Source of the DNA: Aplidium turbinatum
Lineage: Eukaryota; Chordata; Ascidiacea; Aplousobranchia; Polyclinidae
Direction: 5' to 3'
Length of the DNA: 64,000 bases
Assembly: GCA_918807975.1 (NCBI GenBank)
Contig: OU964922.1
Location: 28,632,329-28,696,328, forward strand
Both the position numbers and the translations under genes were made by a program. Below are positions 23,101 to 34,140 of this stretch, in pieces (position 1 is the stretch's first letter; every line of letters starts with the position of its first letter). The notes beneath the pieces are model-generated. The model saw only the letters and a program-made list of their open reading frames with translations, was not told the DNA's origin and searched no databases.

Positions 23101-26100
23101 GTGATTGATAGATTGGTGCTTTAGCAATTGCGTAGGACGTAGGGTTATAAACCTGCAGCAGATAAATAAACATAATTTAAACATGATAAATCAAAGATCG
23201 GTCAACTTACGCCGTACACGTAGTCTATCCCATTTTACGACTAAGTTTGGTTATGCATATGGTTATTGCTTATGCATTTTTGAAACCGGTTAGGCTTCAT
23301 CATCATCATCATCATAATCCATCGTCGGTTTGTTCCCCACTAGTGGGAGTGGCCGATTGTTTCCGCGCAGCAATTGTCTTAATCCCTTTTCTCCATTTAT
23401 TAACGACGTAACTATTAGTCAAACGTTGTAAAAACATAGTAGAATTGTAAAAGTATAGCAACCATAGTAGAAGCGTTCATTTTGCAATCCCTGTCAAGAC
23501 ATGTGAACAGAGAAGTCTCACATGGCAACGCTGGCTAGCCGTTGTCTTGTGGAAGTAGATCGTTTTGTCGTTATCATCAAGTCATTTCCCTCCTTCTGCT
23601 CCTGAGTGTTTTTACCGCTCAGCTAAACTGCTTCATAAACATTCATCAATTTTATTGCTTACTCAAGTCAGTTCTGATCGGAAAATGTCAAGATTCTGTC
23701 CATAGCGTACCGTACACACCTACTTTGCCAACGTGCAAACCTAAAATAATGACTGGTGGCTGATGCTGCATCTCTTTGAAATGATAGTGATGAGAAACTA
23801 AACATGGTCAAACTGTAATCACTGAATTTAAATCCACCGCCAACCGCCTGATGTCTATTTGTATAAATGACTAAATGTCTCTTTGTTACCAAAGTTTGCT
23901 GGATGCTCTTTAGATTTTCAGCACTAGTAACAAAATCTAGTTCAGTATTGCATGGTAAGTCACATATCGTCGTTAATAAGCTGAACTATCGTAAGTCCAA
24001 ATTGTTTCAAAATTGCGTTTTTGAATGATTTAGTATCTTTATAGACTACAGTTTATTTTGTTAAAGTATCGCAACTCTATCTACTTTAGTTTTTTTTGTT
24101 AGAAAACTTTTAGAAAGATCAAACAATGTACAGCAACCACAGCGTGAACTTTAAAATTCAGTTTTCTCAAAACTGTATTTTTGGAGTTACGATAGTTCAG
24201 CTTATTAGCGACGATATATAAATGTTGCCTAAAATCATACAGAATATACACAAAGAGTACTTAAACTACCAATTCATACTAGCGTTTGGACTGCTATCAT
24301 GTAGCAGATCAACCCCCAGTCAAATTTGAAGCTTGCACATTACAATGGCATGGCCGATGTACATCAGTCCCCATGATTCGGTCCATCTTCAAACAAGGAC
24401 ATGAAAGTGTCTTATCACAGTTGCTGGAGCATTTTCTCATATGTCGCCCCGATAACTCGGTTGGTTGAGCGCTTGATTTTGTGCACGAAGAAATGCATGA
24501 GCAAGCAGCACTGTTCGGCTTCTGAGTAACGTATTTTAAAGACTGTTGCATGGAATACTTCACGGACAAAAACACTTCAACAAACAGAAATTTACTTTGT
24601 AAATCTCGGTGACATAGCCTGCGCCATTGGTTTTAAAAGCCTTTACAAATATTCGAAACTGCCCGGATTAATCTCGTAAAAATGCTTTCCCAGTACGAAG
24701 TTAAAGATAATCACAACCAACACTACCTCTCGTTTTTTCATTGTCTGGACCAAATGCACACTCGTGCTTGATTCCAAGCATTAACTGCCTCTTGTATGAA
24801 AAGTTTCTAAGGTTCTCGATTTTTTGCTGTGTGTATTTGGTCCATGTTGGTGTTGTTTTTGTTGGTTTAAGTAGTTTAATCTTTGTCTGCCTTCAGCACG
24901 CTTTCCTTCAAATTTTCTTTTCGGAGCACTTGTCCGAGAAAATAAAGTTGTTCTTTATTGACGTTTTTCTTTGTTGTTCAACACTATTAATTATTATAAC
25001 ACCCCGAGCCAAGGTATCTTGGGGTGACACTAGACAGATCGCTCACATACCCAGCCCTCGAAATTAGCTTCCATCTACGACGGCAAAAACATTGCCGTCG
25101 CCAAATCAACAAACCTTGGATTGCGGCGGCAATTGCCGTATGCTTTAATCAAACGAAATTTTATGCGCTTCTTCTTCATCGCGTGTCACACGGCGGTAGC
25201 CCAGAGCATCACGCATGCTAGTTTATGCGCTGACAATGCTCTTGTAAACTGTAAAAAGTTTACAACCTTATAAATACTGGCTTAATTGTTACGCAAAAGT
25301 TATTCTTTCATCGAATGCTTATTTTTGACCGGTGTTGTTGCGAATATAAAAGCGGTACAAAATTGGATAAATGGTTCTTCGGCAATAAAGAAAAGTAATG
25401 CTTCCGATGATATGGCATTGCGCGTTCATGAACGGGCAGTTTTGCGTCTTCAAGTATTCCAGTGACGACGCGACAACCTCATCCTCCGATGATTCCGATT
25501 CTGACTAGTTCTTTATCCAACAGACTTTGTGTTGCTCGCAGTATCCTAATTGTGTCGAAATTATGTTAGTGTACTGTATATATACGTAAATCGAGGCAAT
25601 CTTTTCGCAGGGAGGTATTGATTTGTAATCGGTACCTGATTGAGCAATTAACGTTATTTCATGATTATTTAACGTCGCTAGACGTAGAATTAATGTAAAC
25701 AAACGTAAATTTCTTATTGGGCATTGTTGTTACGCGATATAACTCGCCGGGAAAATTAAATCGATTAGTGCTGACTCGAACGTTGAATCAACCCAAAATT
25801 AACTTACTTTACCCCCCCCAATGAGTTATAACGTGAATCACCGTAACAGCGTGCGTATCGCTTCATCGCTACTTTTGGTATTATTACATCACAACAAATC
25901 AAACAGTGCGGTCGTGATAGACTATTCGATTATTTTTTTCTCTTCTCGTTTTACATGTTTTGGTACAATTTTTTCATAATAAACGTTCACAGCAACTGCC
26001 GAGGCAATTTCATCTTTTGCCGTTTGGCCTCGTCAACGTTTTTGCGAAGTAAAAATATGCTAATTTTGAAGACTGTGTGAGTGTTCACAGCAAGTAAAAT

Positions 26101-27443
26101 AGTCTGAGGTGAGGTCTTGGTGTGATGTTTCTGCTGATATAAACTCACGCTGCGAGTAAATCAAACAGGAAGAAATTTTGAACAATTTTTGTCCGAACGA
26201 AATGCTCATTTTGCGACGGCATTTTTATTGCCGTAGCAGAATGGCCATTATGACGTTTGCGGCGTCATTTACCACGGCATTTGCCGTGTGCCGCCGCTAA
26301 TTTCGAGGACTGCATACCGCCACCATTTGGTTTCACTGCGCAAGAAACTGACATCCCGCGCTGCACTACTGAAGCGCCTGGCAGGCTCTAGCTGGGGGGC
26401 GAGGGCTGACACTTTGCGAATAGCAGCCTTAGCCCTTGTCTACTCCTCTGCAGAGTACTGTGCACCTGTCTGGTGGCGCAGTGCTCACTGCCACAACATC
26501 GACACTGCCATAAACAGCGCCCTGCGCACAGTGACCGGATGCCTGCGTCCTACACCATTGGACAATCTCCCCATTCTCGCTGGCATCCAGCCTGCTGAGC
26601 TTCGTCGCGAAGAAGCTACTCCGTCCCTCGGTCGACGGGCACTGGAGCCTAACCATCTTCTCCACCACAAGATCTCTGCCTTTCCAAACGGGCACCCCCG
26701 CCGACTGAAATCAAGACACCTATTCGTGCCAGCCGCTCGGCTTCTGATCAACGAAGCTGATGAACAAGACATCTCTGCGGCTACTTGGGCGGATCATAAA
26801 TGGAATTCTAAATGGAGGTCAAGCACCACCAGACTCCATTCATTCATCCCCGACGCCGACACACGCCCCATCGGCCTGACACTACAGAGACAGGCATGGG
26901 TGCGCCTCAACCGTCTCCGTACGGGCGTCGGGCTTTTCCGCTCAACCATGCACCAATGGGAAATGGCTTCTTCCCCCTCCTGTGAATGTGGTTCCGAGGA
27001 ACAGACCGCAGACCACATCATCAATGACTGTACCATCTTCAAGCCACCTAACAGAGTAGAAAGTCTGCGCGTCATGGATGATGAAACTAAAGACTTGCTG
27101 CTCTCTAGCAGCCTTCCAGTGTAGTCCGGGAGCATCGTGAATCTGGGGTGGTAAAAGGATAGACCCTCGGCCCCAGAAGCTCAGACGACGACGACAACGA
27201 CGATTACAACATAGTAGGCTACTTGCGTCATTTTGTGGACAAGACGTTGTTTCGTTTTAATCCTTTTCTTTTATTAAACGAGAAGGATGAACATTAACAT
27301 TTTAATTACATGATCCATGCTTAATTGATCGTTGGTTTTGTTCGGATAATTGTATTTTTTCTCAGATTGACATTGGACGGCTTGAACCGGAAATTCAGTC
27401 AAAAACTTCAGAATCAAAGCTCTTTTACAATAAAGGACTGTGA
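17186..27443 (+). CDS. SFXN: Sideroflexin, mitochondrial amino-acid carrier
   Basis: Seven coding exons: 17186-17233, 18580-18753, 20531-20722, 21006-21162, 22010-22211, 22448-22565, 27366-27443; about 322 aa, the usual sideroflexin length. Landmarks: [18 protein letters not shown] near the start, [67 protein letters not shown], and the closing YNKGL before TGA. Several hydrophobic stretches (residues ~103-115, ~150-165, ~240-260, ~280-300) fit a multi-pass protein. Sideroflexins sit in the mitochondrial inner membrane; SFXN1 imports serine for one-carbon metabolism. The start is the only ATG giving a short exon that joins in frame to exon 2 through SKYNQ|ATFSGR. Intron 4 uses a GC donor. Intron 6 is 4.8 kb and full of repeats. 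Which paralogue (SFXN1/3, 2, 4, 5) it is cannot be told by eye. It is divergent from the TGR gene. Confidence 0.95.
17370..18225. repeat. 134-bp tandem repeat in sideroflexin intron 1
   Basis: Unit recognisable by TGCTTGAGTGCATAGTTTTG at 17831, 17965 and 18099 (exact 134-bp spacing), with a partial fourth unit to ~18225 and a diverged first unit at 17371-17500. The SINE at 17501 separates the old unit from the array. Later units differ at only a few bases, so the expansion is recent. Confidence 0.85.
17501..17805 (+). mobile_element. tRNA-derived SINE, copy 1
   Basis: Head: CCCCGATAGCTCAATTGG, TTAGCGCG (A box) and GGTTCGACTCTCGGGG (B box), pairing CCCCGA with TCGGGG. Body: ACTTCAACAATCGGAAACTT, TTTGTCAAACTCGGTGACC, AACTGCCAGGATTAA. 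Homologous along its length to 24445-24712. It has landed inside the 134-bp tandem repeat of sideroflexin intron 1. Confidence 0.75.
18989..19955 (-). mobile_element. hAT fossil carrying LINE pieces
   Basis: Ends TAGGGATGAGCAAAATAGAAT and complement of TAGGGATGGGCAAAATAGAAT (one character changed); exact duplication TATATTAC (18981-18988, 19956-19963). Minus strand ~19255-19160 encodes [20 protein letters not shown], a hATC relic related to 5835-6943. It contains an inverted LINE tail at ~19339-19400 (GACGACG...GAGCTTCTGGGG, the same tail as at 27.17 kb) and an RTE-like LINE end at ~19685-19900. It sits in sideroflexin intron 2. Confidence 0.85.
19684..19905 (-). mobile_element. LINE (RTE-like) 3' end
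   Basis: Minus strand encodes [40 protein letters not shown], then [14 protein letters not shown] and a run of GAT codons to a stop: the C-terminus of an RTE-type LINE. The plus-strand (CAT)n run is the mirror of that Asp run. About 130 bp of the same tail recur at 23267-23400. Confidence 0.7.
22566..23960. other. Start of sideroflexin intron 6
   Basis: Apart from the LINE tail, only short repeated motifs are seen: three GGTTGATTTGCTG(A/T)CTGG-like units in both orientations around 22840-23030, suggesting an eroded MITE. No host coding signal is visible. Confidence 0.3.
23267..23400 (-). mobile_element. Second copy of the RTE-like LINE tail
   Basis: Near-identical over ~134 bp to 19684-19817, including the trailer GAAACCGGTTAGGCTTCATC seen on the plus strand. 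A severely 5'-truncated copy in sideroflexin intron 6. Confidence 0.75.
23967..24214. mobile_element. Mariner-like MITE
   Basis: Inverted ends TCGTCGTTAATAAGCTGAAC / TCGTCGCTAATAAGCTGAAC, at least 31 bp almost perfect and weaker further in, flanked by TA on each side. No ORF. Structure fits a Tc1/mariner-type MITE. Confidence 0.7.
24445..24712 (+). mobile_element. tRNA-derived SINE, copy 2
   Basis: Head CCCCGATAACTCGGTTGG, TTGAGCGC and a weak B box (TGTTCGGCTTCTGAG). Body shares ACTTCAACAAACAGAAA, AATCTCGGTGACATAGCC and AACTGCCCGGATTAA with the 17.5-kb copy. Confidence 0.7.
24735..24880. repeat. Dispersed repeat also at 63.5 kb
   Basis: GATTCCAAGCATTAACTGCC, TCTTGTATGAAAAGTTTCTA and TTGTGTGTATT-type blocks recur at ~63480-63595 (SAFB last visible intron). 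About 100 bp alignable. Class unknown. Confidence 0.6.
25003..27215 (+). mobile_element. LINE 3' end (Jockey/CR1-like) split by an insertion
   Basis: 25003-25051 encodes [15 protein letters not shown], the start of the thumb region. After a 1.26-kb insertion, 26313-27123 continues in the same frame with [61 protein letters not shown] and LLLSSSLPV-stop. The trailer ends in GACGACGACGACAACGACG (~27180-27205). GC-rich compared with neighbours. It is severely 5'-truncated and lies in sideroflexin intron 6. A second remnant of this type is at 31.05 kb and a tail at 19.35 kb. Confidence 0.88.
25052..26312. mobile_element. Non-coding TIR element, CAGCCCTCGAAATTAGC ends
   Basis: Ends CAGCCCTCGAAATTAGC and the complement of CAGTCCTCGAAATTAGC; flanked by CATACC (25046-25051, 26313-26318). 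Near both ends the motif (A/T)TTGCCGT and its complement recur in palindromic settings (GGCAATTGCC, ACGGCATTTGCCGT). No ORF. The 6-bp duplication and CAG ends resemble the 43187-44358 element in style. Confidence 0.75.
27429..27434 (+). promoter_or_regulatory. AATAAA overlapping the sideroflexin C-terminus
   Basis: AATAAA lies within the AAT-AAA codons of the closing YNKGL, 9 bp before the stop codon ends. Cleavage 10-30 bp downstream would fall just after the stop. No other clear AATAAA follows within 150 bp. Whether it is used is unknown. Confidence 0.35.
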
Positions 27444-27777
27444 AGTGCTATCAATGAAAACTTAGGTGTAATAATTTTGATATTTCATTAGAAAATTATT
27501 ATCTGTTATTATTGCGTGACAAGTTTCCACGTTTGATATCTTCGGTTTTGACAAGCATAAATGTTTCGATTATTTATATGGAACTCACTAAAATGCCAAA
27601 TTCATCAAACTCATTAACTTTTCATCATTCATTCATTCTTGCTAGAAAATATTTTTCACAAAATTTGTCGTTGCAATAAGTTCTCGGCCCCATGCAATAA
27701 TCGATCATTCGTATCTTATGCAATTTACACCTGCTAAGGTTGCGCTCCTGTCAAACTATACGTTCAAGGCTCTAAAG

Positions 27778-28240
27778 CAGGGGTGGGGAACCTGCGGCCC
27801 GCGGGCCGAATGCGGCCCGCGTAACTGTTCCATGTGGCCCGCGTCAAAATTTCTTTACCCAAAATATATTGAAACAACAACTCAACCTCAAAAAAGAGTA
27901 GGCTCTGCAGTCTGCATTCTCGGTATATTGCGAATGGCCTTCTATGACTAGTTAATCCATCATAGAAGGCCATTTGTAACAACAATGTGTATGTCACAAT
28001 GTGACCAGTTATTGTTAATCGGTCAGTTATGCCATTCGTGAAAAGTGTTTTGCAGAGTAGCCTTCTGCTCAAATTTCAAAATTTTACGTTGTATAATGGC
28101 TTCTGGAAAGAAAAGAAAGATTGGTGATGAAGGCAGAATGTTCCAGAAAGATCGGACAAAATTTCGAAATTTTTAGTGGCCCGCGTGTGTTATTTCTCAT
28201 TTTATGTGGCCCGCAATACTAAAAAGGTTCCCCACCCCTG
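27778..28240 (+). mobile_element. hAT (Charlie/Tip100-like) remnant
   Basis: Ends CAGGGGTGGGGAACCTGCGG and the complement of CAGGGGTGGGGAACCTTTTT; exact duplication CTCTAAAG (27770-27777, 28241-28248). TGGCCCGCG is repeated near both ends. ATG at ~28096 starts MASGKKRKIGDEGRMFQ, like the N-terminus of GTF2IRD2-type hAT transposases, after which almost all coding sequence is gone. Confidence 0.88.
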
Positions 28241-28364
28241 CTCTAAAGATACACATAGAATATGATTGTTCATCAGGCATTGAATTATAAAATAATTTCC
28301 TGCCTTCCGATGACTACAGACTAGACTACCACAAGATGTTGAAAGTGTAGTTTTTACATGTTGT

Positions 28365-28435
28365 AACCCCCTTGATAAAGCCATTCGTGCTGACTGTTGA
28401 AACGTCTGAAATAAAGCAGATTTTCATTTTCAATG
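28365..28435 (+). repeat. Possible Penelope 3' trailer
   Basis: CCCCTTGATAAAGCC ... CTGTTGAAACGTCTGAAATA is the kind of hairpin-plus-GAAACG trailer found at Penelope 3' ends. No coding part is attached, so weakly supported. Confidence 0.35.
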
Positions 28436-28969
28436 TCTTATGGCAGCCCAGTCCGCAGTCACGTGAAAAATTCTGAATGTAGTTTATATTAGGGAACTTT
28501 ATAAAGTGTCTGATTTGTTTTCTCTGAAGACAGAAGCAGCTCATTGAAATGAATCATGTTTGTTCTGCTTTTGTTTGCGCTTTTAGATATACTGTGTCCG
28601 ACTGTCCGTGCTAACCAATAATTGCATCATTCTAAATGTTCATGAAATTGAATTTTAGCACTGGCGTACAGTAGGACCTTTTGCACTAGCCTATTGTAAA
28701 GTTTTATTTTTTACTTCCAAAAGTTACATTTCTGTTTAGCCCATAGCCTATATTGTGATTTTTCGAATATCTCATTGATTTTTGCGTGTAATCGTGTCAA
28801 TTATTTCATCTAGTCTTCCAATCTATTTAGTTTTGGTACCAATTTACTTTCCTGGTAGGTGAGGTGAAACTGGCTAATTTTTCACGCACGGTGTAAGATT
28901 AATGACGTAGGGACCAGCTGTTTTAATTGTTGTGCATTGTTTGCAAAGTATTAAAAGGTTACAGTTTTG

Positions 28970-29208
28970 CAGAGGTGGGCTGTAGCGCGCTACTTTTGTA
29001 GTACCGCTACTAATGCGCTACTTTTTGGTAGCAATAACGGCTGCAGTGGCGACGCTACTTTTTTCTCAAGGTAACAGAGAGGCGAGGCATTTGCTTCAGT
29101 CGCACTTCCGCTAATTTCCAATTTAAAGTATAAAAACATGAATCACTTTTAGAAATTTTGAAAGTAGCGGGTGTGCGCTACTTTCAAAGTAGCAGATGCC
29201 CACCTCTG
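28970..29208. mobile_element. hAT MITE, CAGAGGTGGGC ends
   Basis: Ends CAGAGGTGGGC(T) and the complement of CAGAGGTGGGCATCTGC; duplications CAGTTTTG / CAGTTTTA (28962-28969, 29209-29216). The interior repeats GCGCTACTTT. Non-coding. Confidence 0.8.
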
Positions 29209-29216
29209 CAGTTTTA

Positions 29217-30120
29217 TCTATATTAATCATTTGTTGGTGTCTGAATAGTTGGTCAATTTAATAGCACTGGTCGAAAGCTCTTGCTTGTACATGAGGATAT
29301 TGCATGCATACAACAGAAAAAAAAACACAGAGAACTATGCGCCACCTGCAGTTTCTTGCCGACGCAATCGTCAGGTGAAAACGTCTTCACATAGAAAACT
29401 CATATACATTCTTTTTGAATAAGTTTGCATCTGACGATTAGGCTACCCAGGCGAGAAATCTTAGGTGATGCAAAAGTTTCTATGTCAGTTGTTTTTTAAT
29501 TGTATTGGGTTTGTTGTGATGCGTTGAGCACGTTTACTTGCAAATGTTGTACCCTATTTCTGAAACACAGTAGACAATAGACATGTTTAAATGTGGTTTA
29601 ATAGGTCTACCGATGTCAAAGATTTTTTTTTGTAGCATGTGACATTGTAATTGGGTCATTTCATGTCAGTTTGCATAATTGGTGTAACTAAATGTTTCAA
29701 AACTTCTTTGTTTTCACATATGTTATTTCCCTTGCAAAATAATGAACAATGAAAAAAACTGTTTTGACATCTTGTATCATTCTTTAGATTTGACTGGGTG
29801 AAAATTTAGCCATTAAGTGGAGATTTGCTGTGCGAGCGCTCATAGGTTTTAATAGGTTTACAAAAATTGATTTCTTGATTTCAGAAATTAATTCAGCCAC
29901 TTATATTTTTTAATCAGGTTAGCGATCAGGTATTGTCAGATTTTCCTTGAAGCACGTATAATTTCACAGAAAATTAAATTTGCTTTTTTCATAATCATTA
30001 AAGTAGTTGAACTAAAAAGGTATACTTGTATTGGATGTGCTTAACTGTTTTCCTTGCCTTTTCGCCATAGTCTACCGGTAAATCTTCAACCACTGGGCAT
30101 AAGCCTGGATACGACAAAAA
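29217..30120. other. Unassigned AT-rich stretch
   Basis: No coding frame, tRNA or clear repeat boundary. A short CAATCGTCAGGTG / CATCTGACGATT inverted pair (~29367, ~29430) is the only structure I see. Confidence 0.3.
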
Positions 30121-30121
30121 A

Positions 30122-30232
30122 TAGTCTCATCCATACCAGCAGACTTTTTTAAACAAGTTCTACAAAGTTTCAAATTATATAGCAATAACTCATTCTTGCA
30201 GTAGCCAAAACTTCATTGTATGGATGAGACTA
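30122..30232. repeat. 111-bp element with 14-bp inverted ends
   Basis: TAGTCTCATCCATA at the left and its exact complement at the right. Flanks give no clear duplication. Probably a very small MITE. Confidence 0.45.
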
Positions 30233-30476
30233 TGAGGTAGCCAGTATACGTAGCCATGAGGGAGGGCAATCGCCCTCCAATAAAATTATCTGGCCCCCAA
30301 GGCTACTTCATATTGAATGACGTTTGCTCCCCCAACAATTGCTTTTCCCCCCTAAAACTTTCTTTCTAGCTACGTCTTTGCAAAAACGTCAAGTTAAACT
30401 TCAGCTACAATTTTTTCATGAGGGTTGAGAGACATATTTACCAAACCTACATAAATAAAAAGTAAGTTAGGCCTAC

Positions 30477-30574
30477 CCCCATAAACATTGGTCGTGAAAA
30501 ACACGTGAAATTCTGAGGAAACTCGTGTAATACACGTATATTTCTCGTGTTTTTACGAGCCAATGTTTATGGGG
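30477..30574. repeat. 98-bp near-perfect hairpin
   Basis: CCCCATAAACATTGG opens the unit and its complement closes it; inner CGTGAAAAACACG and CTCGTGTTTTTACGAG continue the pairing, with further CACGTGAAAT/TACACGTAT blocks inside. A compact MITE or fold-back. Confidence 0.6.
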
Positions 30575-31049
30575 ACTAGTTTGTATCTTTGCGTCAATAG
30601 CTCAAAACATGAGGTCAAAGTCGGAACTTGGAAAATAAGTTAAAAAATTTTATTCTTAGTTTTCTTCAAGAAATGGTCGCTTTTTAATATTTTAGCAAAA
30701 GTTTTGAATTTCTTTAAAAAAAGGAATTAACCCAGAAAATACGCAGTTTTTAAGAAAGAACCCTAGATTTTACTAGAGATGAGTCGCTTGGGGCGTTGTA
30801 ATTATCTTCACACAAATGCACAGTGTAAGGAAACCGCAAAACTACCTAACTTACAGAACCGTACGCAATGTGAGAAGGCGATCAAGCACTGTATGGAATT
30901 TTACCTGAAAGGTTATGAAAGGCGGCAAGAACGTCGTGAAAACCGCAGAAATATACAATGAGTCGGCGGAAGTTTAAATTTTGAAGCAAGAATGAGTGAC
31001 ATCAGAAAAGCGAACGTAAACTAGCGACGGACAATCCAGCCGCCCCATC

Positions 31050-31480
31050 GTCTAAGGAATGAAGTTCCACAAGGATCTTGCTGAGCACCCATGCTATTCA
31101 ATATTTATATTAGCGACAATCCCCAGATAAAGTCCACACAGTACAGCAGCTATGCAGACGATTTTGCCCTACTATATACAAACAAAAATAGACTAAGGTA
31201 GGGATGTCCTCGCCGAGAATATGAAGCTGATCTCACAATACCTAAAGCACTGGAGACTAAAACTCAGCACAGCTAAAACCACCATCACACCTTTCCACCT
31301 CAACAACAAGAAAGCTAGCCGCCAGTTACGAGTCCCCCTAGATGGAACCCTTATCCGACATGACCCCTGCCCTACATATCTGGGAGTACCTTGGATCGGC
31401 AACTCACGTATAAAAAACACTGTGACTCTCAGTTCGTGTTCATCACCGAATGATGATTGCCAACAGGGGCCTCTAAACTT
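31050..31480 (+). pseudogene. LINE reverse-transcriptase fragment
   Basis: Plus strand gives NEVPQGSC-stop-APMLFNIYISD, SYADDFALLYTN and, after a frame change, LAENMKLISQYLKHWRLKLS, PLDGTLIRHDPCPTYLGVPW. Same family type as the 25.0-kb LINE. Dead: stop and frame shifts, both ends missing. Confidence 0.8.
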
Positions 31481-31511
31481 AGCTGTGCCTCGGGCCCCCG
31501 TGAGCCTTAGG

Positions 31512-33144
31512 CAGTGTTGGGCGCGATAACTCATTTTTCAGTTAAGCGATAACGATAATCGATAAACAAAAAATGCCTAAAGCGATAACGATAAATCAAA
31601 AAAAAGTTAAGCGATAACGATAAAATTATCGCCGATAATGTCCGATAACAATATTTTTTTTTTTCTTGATTGGCGCTGCCCCATCCCATGCAGCACGAAC
31701 TGTTTTCATCAACATGACGAAAAATCGAACATAATATAGGCTACTGTAAAAGGACAAAACTTTTTGTAAGTTAAGCATGAATAAAATCGCAACAGCGGCA
31801 GTGGGTATCGAATCTTCAACCTCTTGATCCAGAATCAAACCACTGAGGTAACCGCCGTGCTTATAATTACACCTTCAGATACCAGTTGAATGCTTTTATC
31901 AATTGAGTTACACTGCCGCTTACGTGCAGTGGGCAAAATAATTAAATCAAATGAAAATACCATAAAAAATTCCAAACTTTGTATTTTGCTTTCTGCTTCA
32001 AGGGCTGTTTACAGCAAAGTCAGCAATAATTGTAAAAATTTCAAAAAACGCAAAATCACACGAAATTTATATCGGAACAACAATAACGGATTTTTCAATG
32101 TTAAAATTAGCCATTTAATGCCAAAAACTCTCTGATAAACTCCCTGAGCTTCCGATCCTCGAATTCCACTGAGTGAGTTTGCAGCGCTTCCCCAGTTTTC
32201 TGGCTGAATTTTAAATGGTTTTTCATTCAAATTCACTAGGCTATTATTTGTTACGTTTTTGTCTCTGTGGCCTCTCCTTATAAACCGATTTCTTATTGTG
32301 TTGAATAGTTATTTGTTAACTTTGATTTGCAAAATTACCATTCCGCATTCATAATATTGTTGCCCCACGAAAACTTATGGCGTTTATTATGTGACCGGCT
32401 TTTTATGACTTGTTCATTAGGTTAACATTTTGGTGCTCTCTCACTTTGGGCAGGTGCCCCCCTCCCTACTTTTTTCGCTCTGGCGAGAGTAGTGAACTAT
32501 AGGCCTACTGTGTTGTTCTTGCATCTTTTCTCGACGGTCATACGTAGCCTATCTACTTCATGCTTACTGCATGGCTAATTTTCTTTAACTTTAAACAGGA
32601 ACAACTTTTAACTTGCTACGCCCCTAATCTAAGCCTATGCAATAAAATCCCACTCTCCAGAGTCTTGATCTTGAAAAGTGCGGTAAATGCACGATCCTGC
32701 AATCAGAGTTGCGCTTGCATTTTAATTGTAAAATTCACTCACGATTGCCGATTGCAGCAAAACAACAAGAGAATTGTTGCATGCATTTCATTGCATTGCT
32801 ATTTGCAACTCTAAAAATTATTGTGTTGTCAAGGCCGTCGCTGCAGGGGGGCGTGCCCCCTCCCCTGACAACGACCTGTGCACACACACTTAATTCAGGC
32901 ACTGAAGAAGAACCGGTTTCGATTTTAGTTTCATTAACTAGGTGGCTAGTAAAAATATTACTTTTCATGGTTTTTCCACTTGTGTGTTGATCCGAAATAA
33001 AATTTATCGGCGATAATCAAATATTGCCTTTGGCGATAATGATAAACGATAACTGAAAAAATAATTGAGCGATAACGATAAGCGATAAAAATTTATCGAC
33101 GATAATTATCGCCGGTAAATTATCGGCGAGAATGCCCATCACTG
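31512..33144. mobile_element. hAT-like element with GATAACGATAA subterminal arrays
   Basis: Ends CAGTGTTGGGC and the complement of CAGTGATGGGC. Within ~130 bp of each end AGCGATAACGATAA-type units recur (about five at the left, six at the right, inverted). No convincing 8-bp duplication and no transposase. It holds a tRNA-like segment at 31795-31862. Confidence 0.65.
31795..31862 (-). repeat. tRNA-like segment
   Basis: Minus strand: CGGCGGT ... ACTGCCG form a 7-bp acceptor-like stem with one wobble; TTACCTCAGTGGTTTGA resembles an A box and GATTCGATACCC a B box. Anticodon and T stems are poor, so a tRNA-derived relic is likelier than a working tRNA. Confidence 0.45.
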
Positions 33145-33291
33145 CATGTAGGCTATGCGTGACATGCTTGCATGCACGTAAGCTATAGGTATGCGTGACA
33201 TGTGACTCAGCACATGATATTCTGAGCATTCTCCTAGAAAGAATTTTAATACAAAGTAAATTAGTGAATGTATCAATACCTACAACGTGGC

Positions 33292-34132
33292 CAGTGGCGT
33301 ACGCAGAATTTTCTCAAGGGGGGGGGGGCATTGACAGTAGGCCTAGCGTAGCCAGGAATTTTGAAAGGGGGGGGGTTTGACGGCGTTTTTGCCTAAGATT
33401 ACACTCAGCGGCGGGAGGTCTGGGGGGCCTCCCCCAGAAAATTTTGAAAAATTACTTTGAATTTGGTGCATTCTGAGAGCATTTTCAACAAAAATGTGGG
33501 TATAAATGTTCCTGTAAAATGGTACTGTCAGGTGGCATAGCAAAAGGATAGGATCATGTTTTCTTCGGCATTTTTCGGAAATAAAGCTAAGTCTCTATGT
33601 TTTCTTGTTGCTATAATTCCTGGCTGAGATATTTGAATGTTTGGTATTGGCAAAACTCGCTCTTTTAATGCAGTTTTGTTTAAAATTAGGCAATTTTTTT
33701 TAGACTGAAAGCATCATTCCCAAGCATAAAGAGACTGAAAGCATCATTCTCATTATCGTGACGTCACACACGTGCCAAAGGGGGGTTTGTAACCTCAAAA
33801 CCCCTCCTGGCTACACCACTGGCCATTGATATCCCAGACGTATTCATGAAATCCCAGGCTATAGTTTTAGTTTAGACTTTATCCATTTCTTTCTCACTAT
33901 AATAGGCTTACAGAACACTATGCTACATTGGCATACCTGGGGTGGGGTAGATGGATTGGGCTATGTATTTCGTATTGGCTTAGTCTATAGAACAACATTG
34001 TTAATTGCTTTGACAGTGCAATCCAAAACATATAAAATGCCTTAATCTACTTCGTTAACTACTAAAACATTTTTAAGGGGGGGGGGGACATGGCCCAATG
34101 CCCCCCCCCCCCCCCCCTTGCGTACGCTAGTG
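33292..34132. mobile_element. hAT-like element with inner relative
   Basis: Outer ends CAGTGGCGTACGCA and the complement of CACTAGCGTACGCA; duplications AACGTGGC / AACGTAGC (33284-33291, 34133-34140). Long G- and C-runs adjoin both ends. Inside, ~33345-33822 has its own CGTAGCCAGGAATTTTG / CCTGGCTACACCACTGG ends, so a related element inserted into it. Confidence 0.65.
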
Positions 34133-34140
34133 AACGTAGC

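Noticed and set aside
31504-33152. 8-bp duplication GCCTTAGG / CATGTAGG around the GATAAC element
   Set aside because: Only four of eight positions match; not accepted as a duplication.
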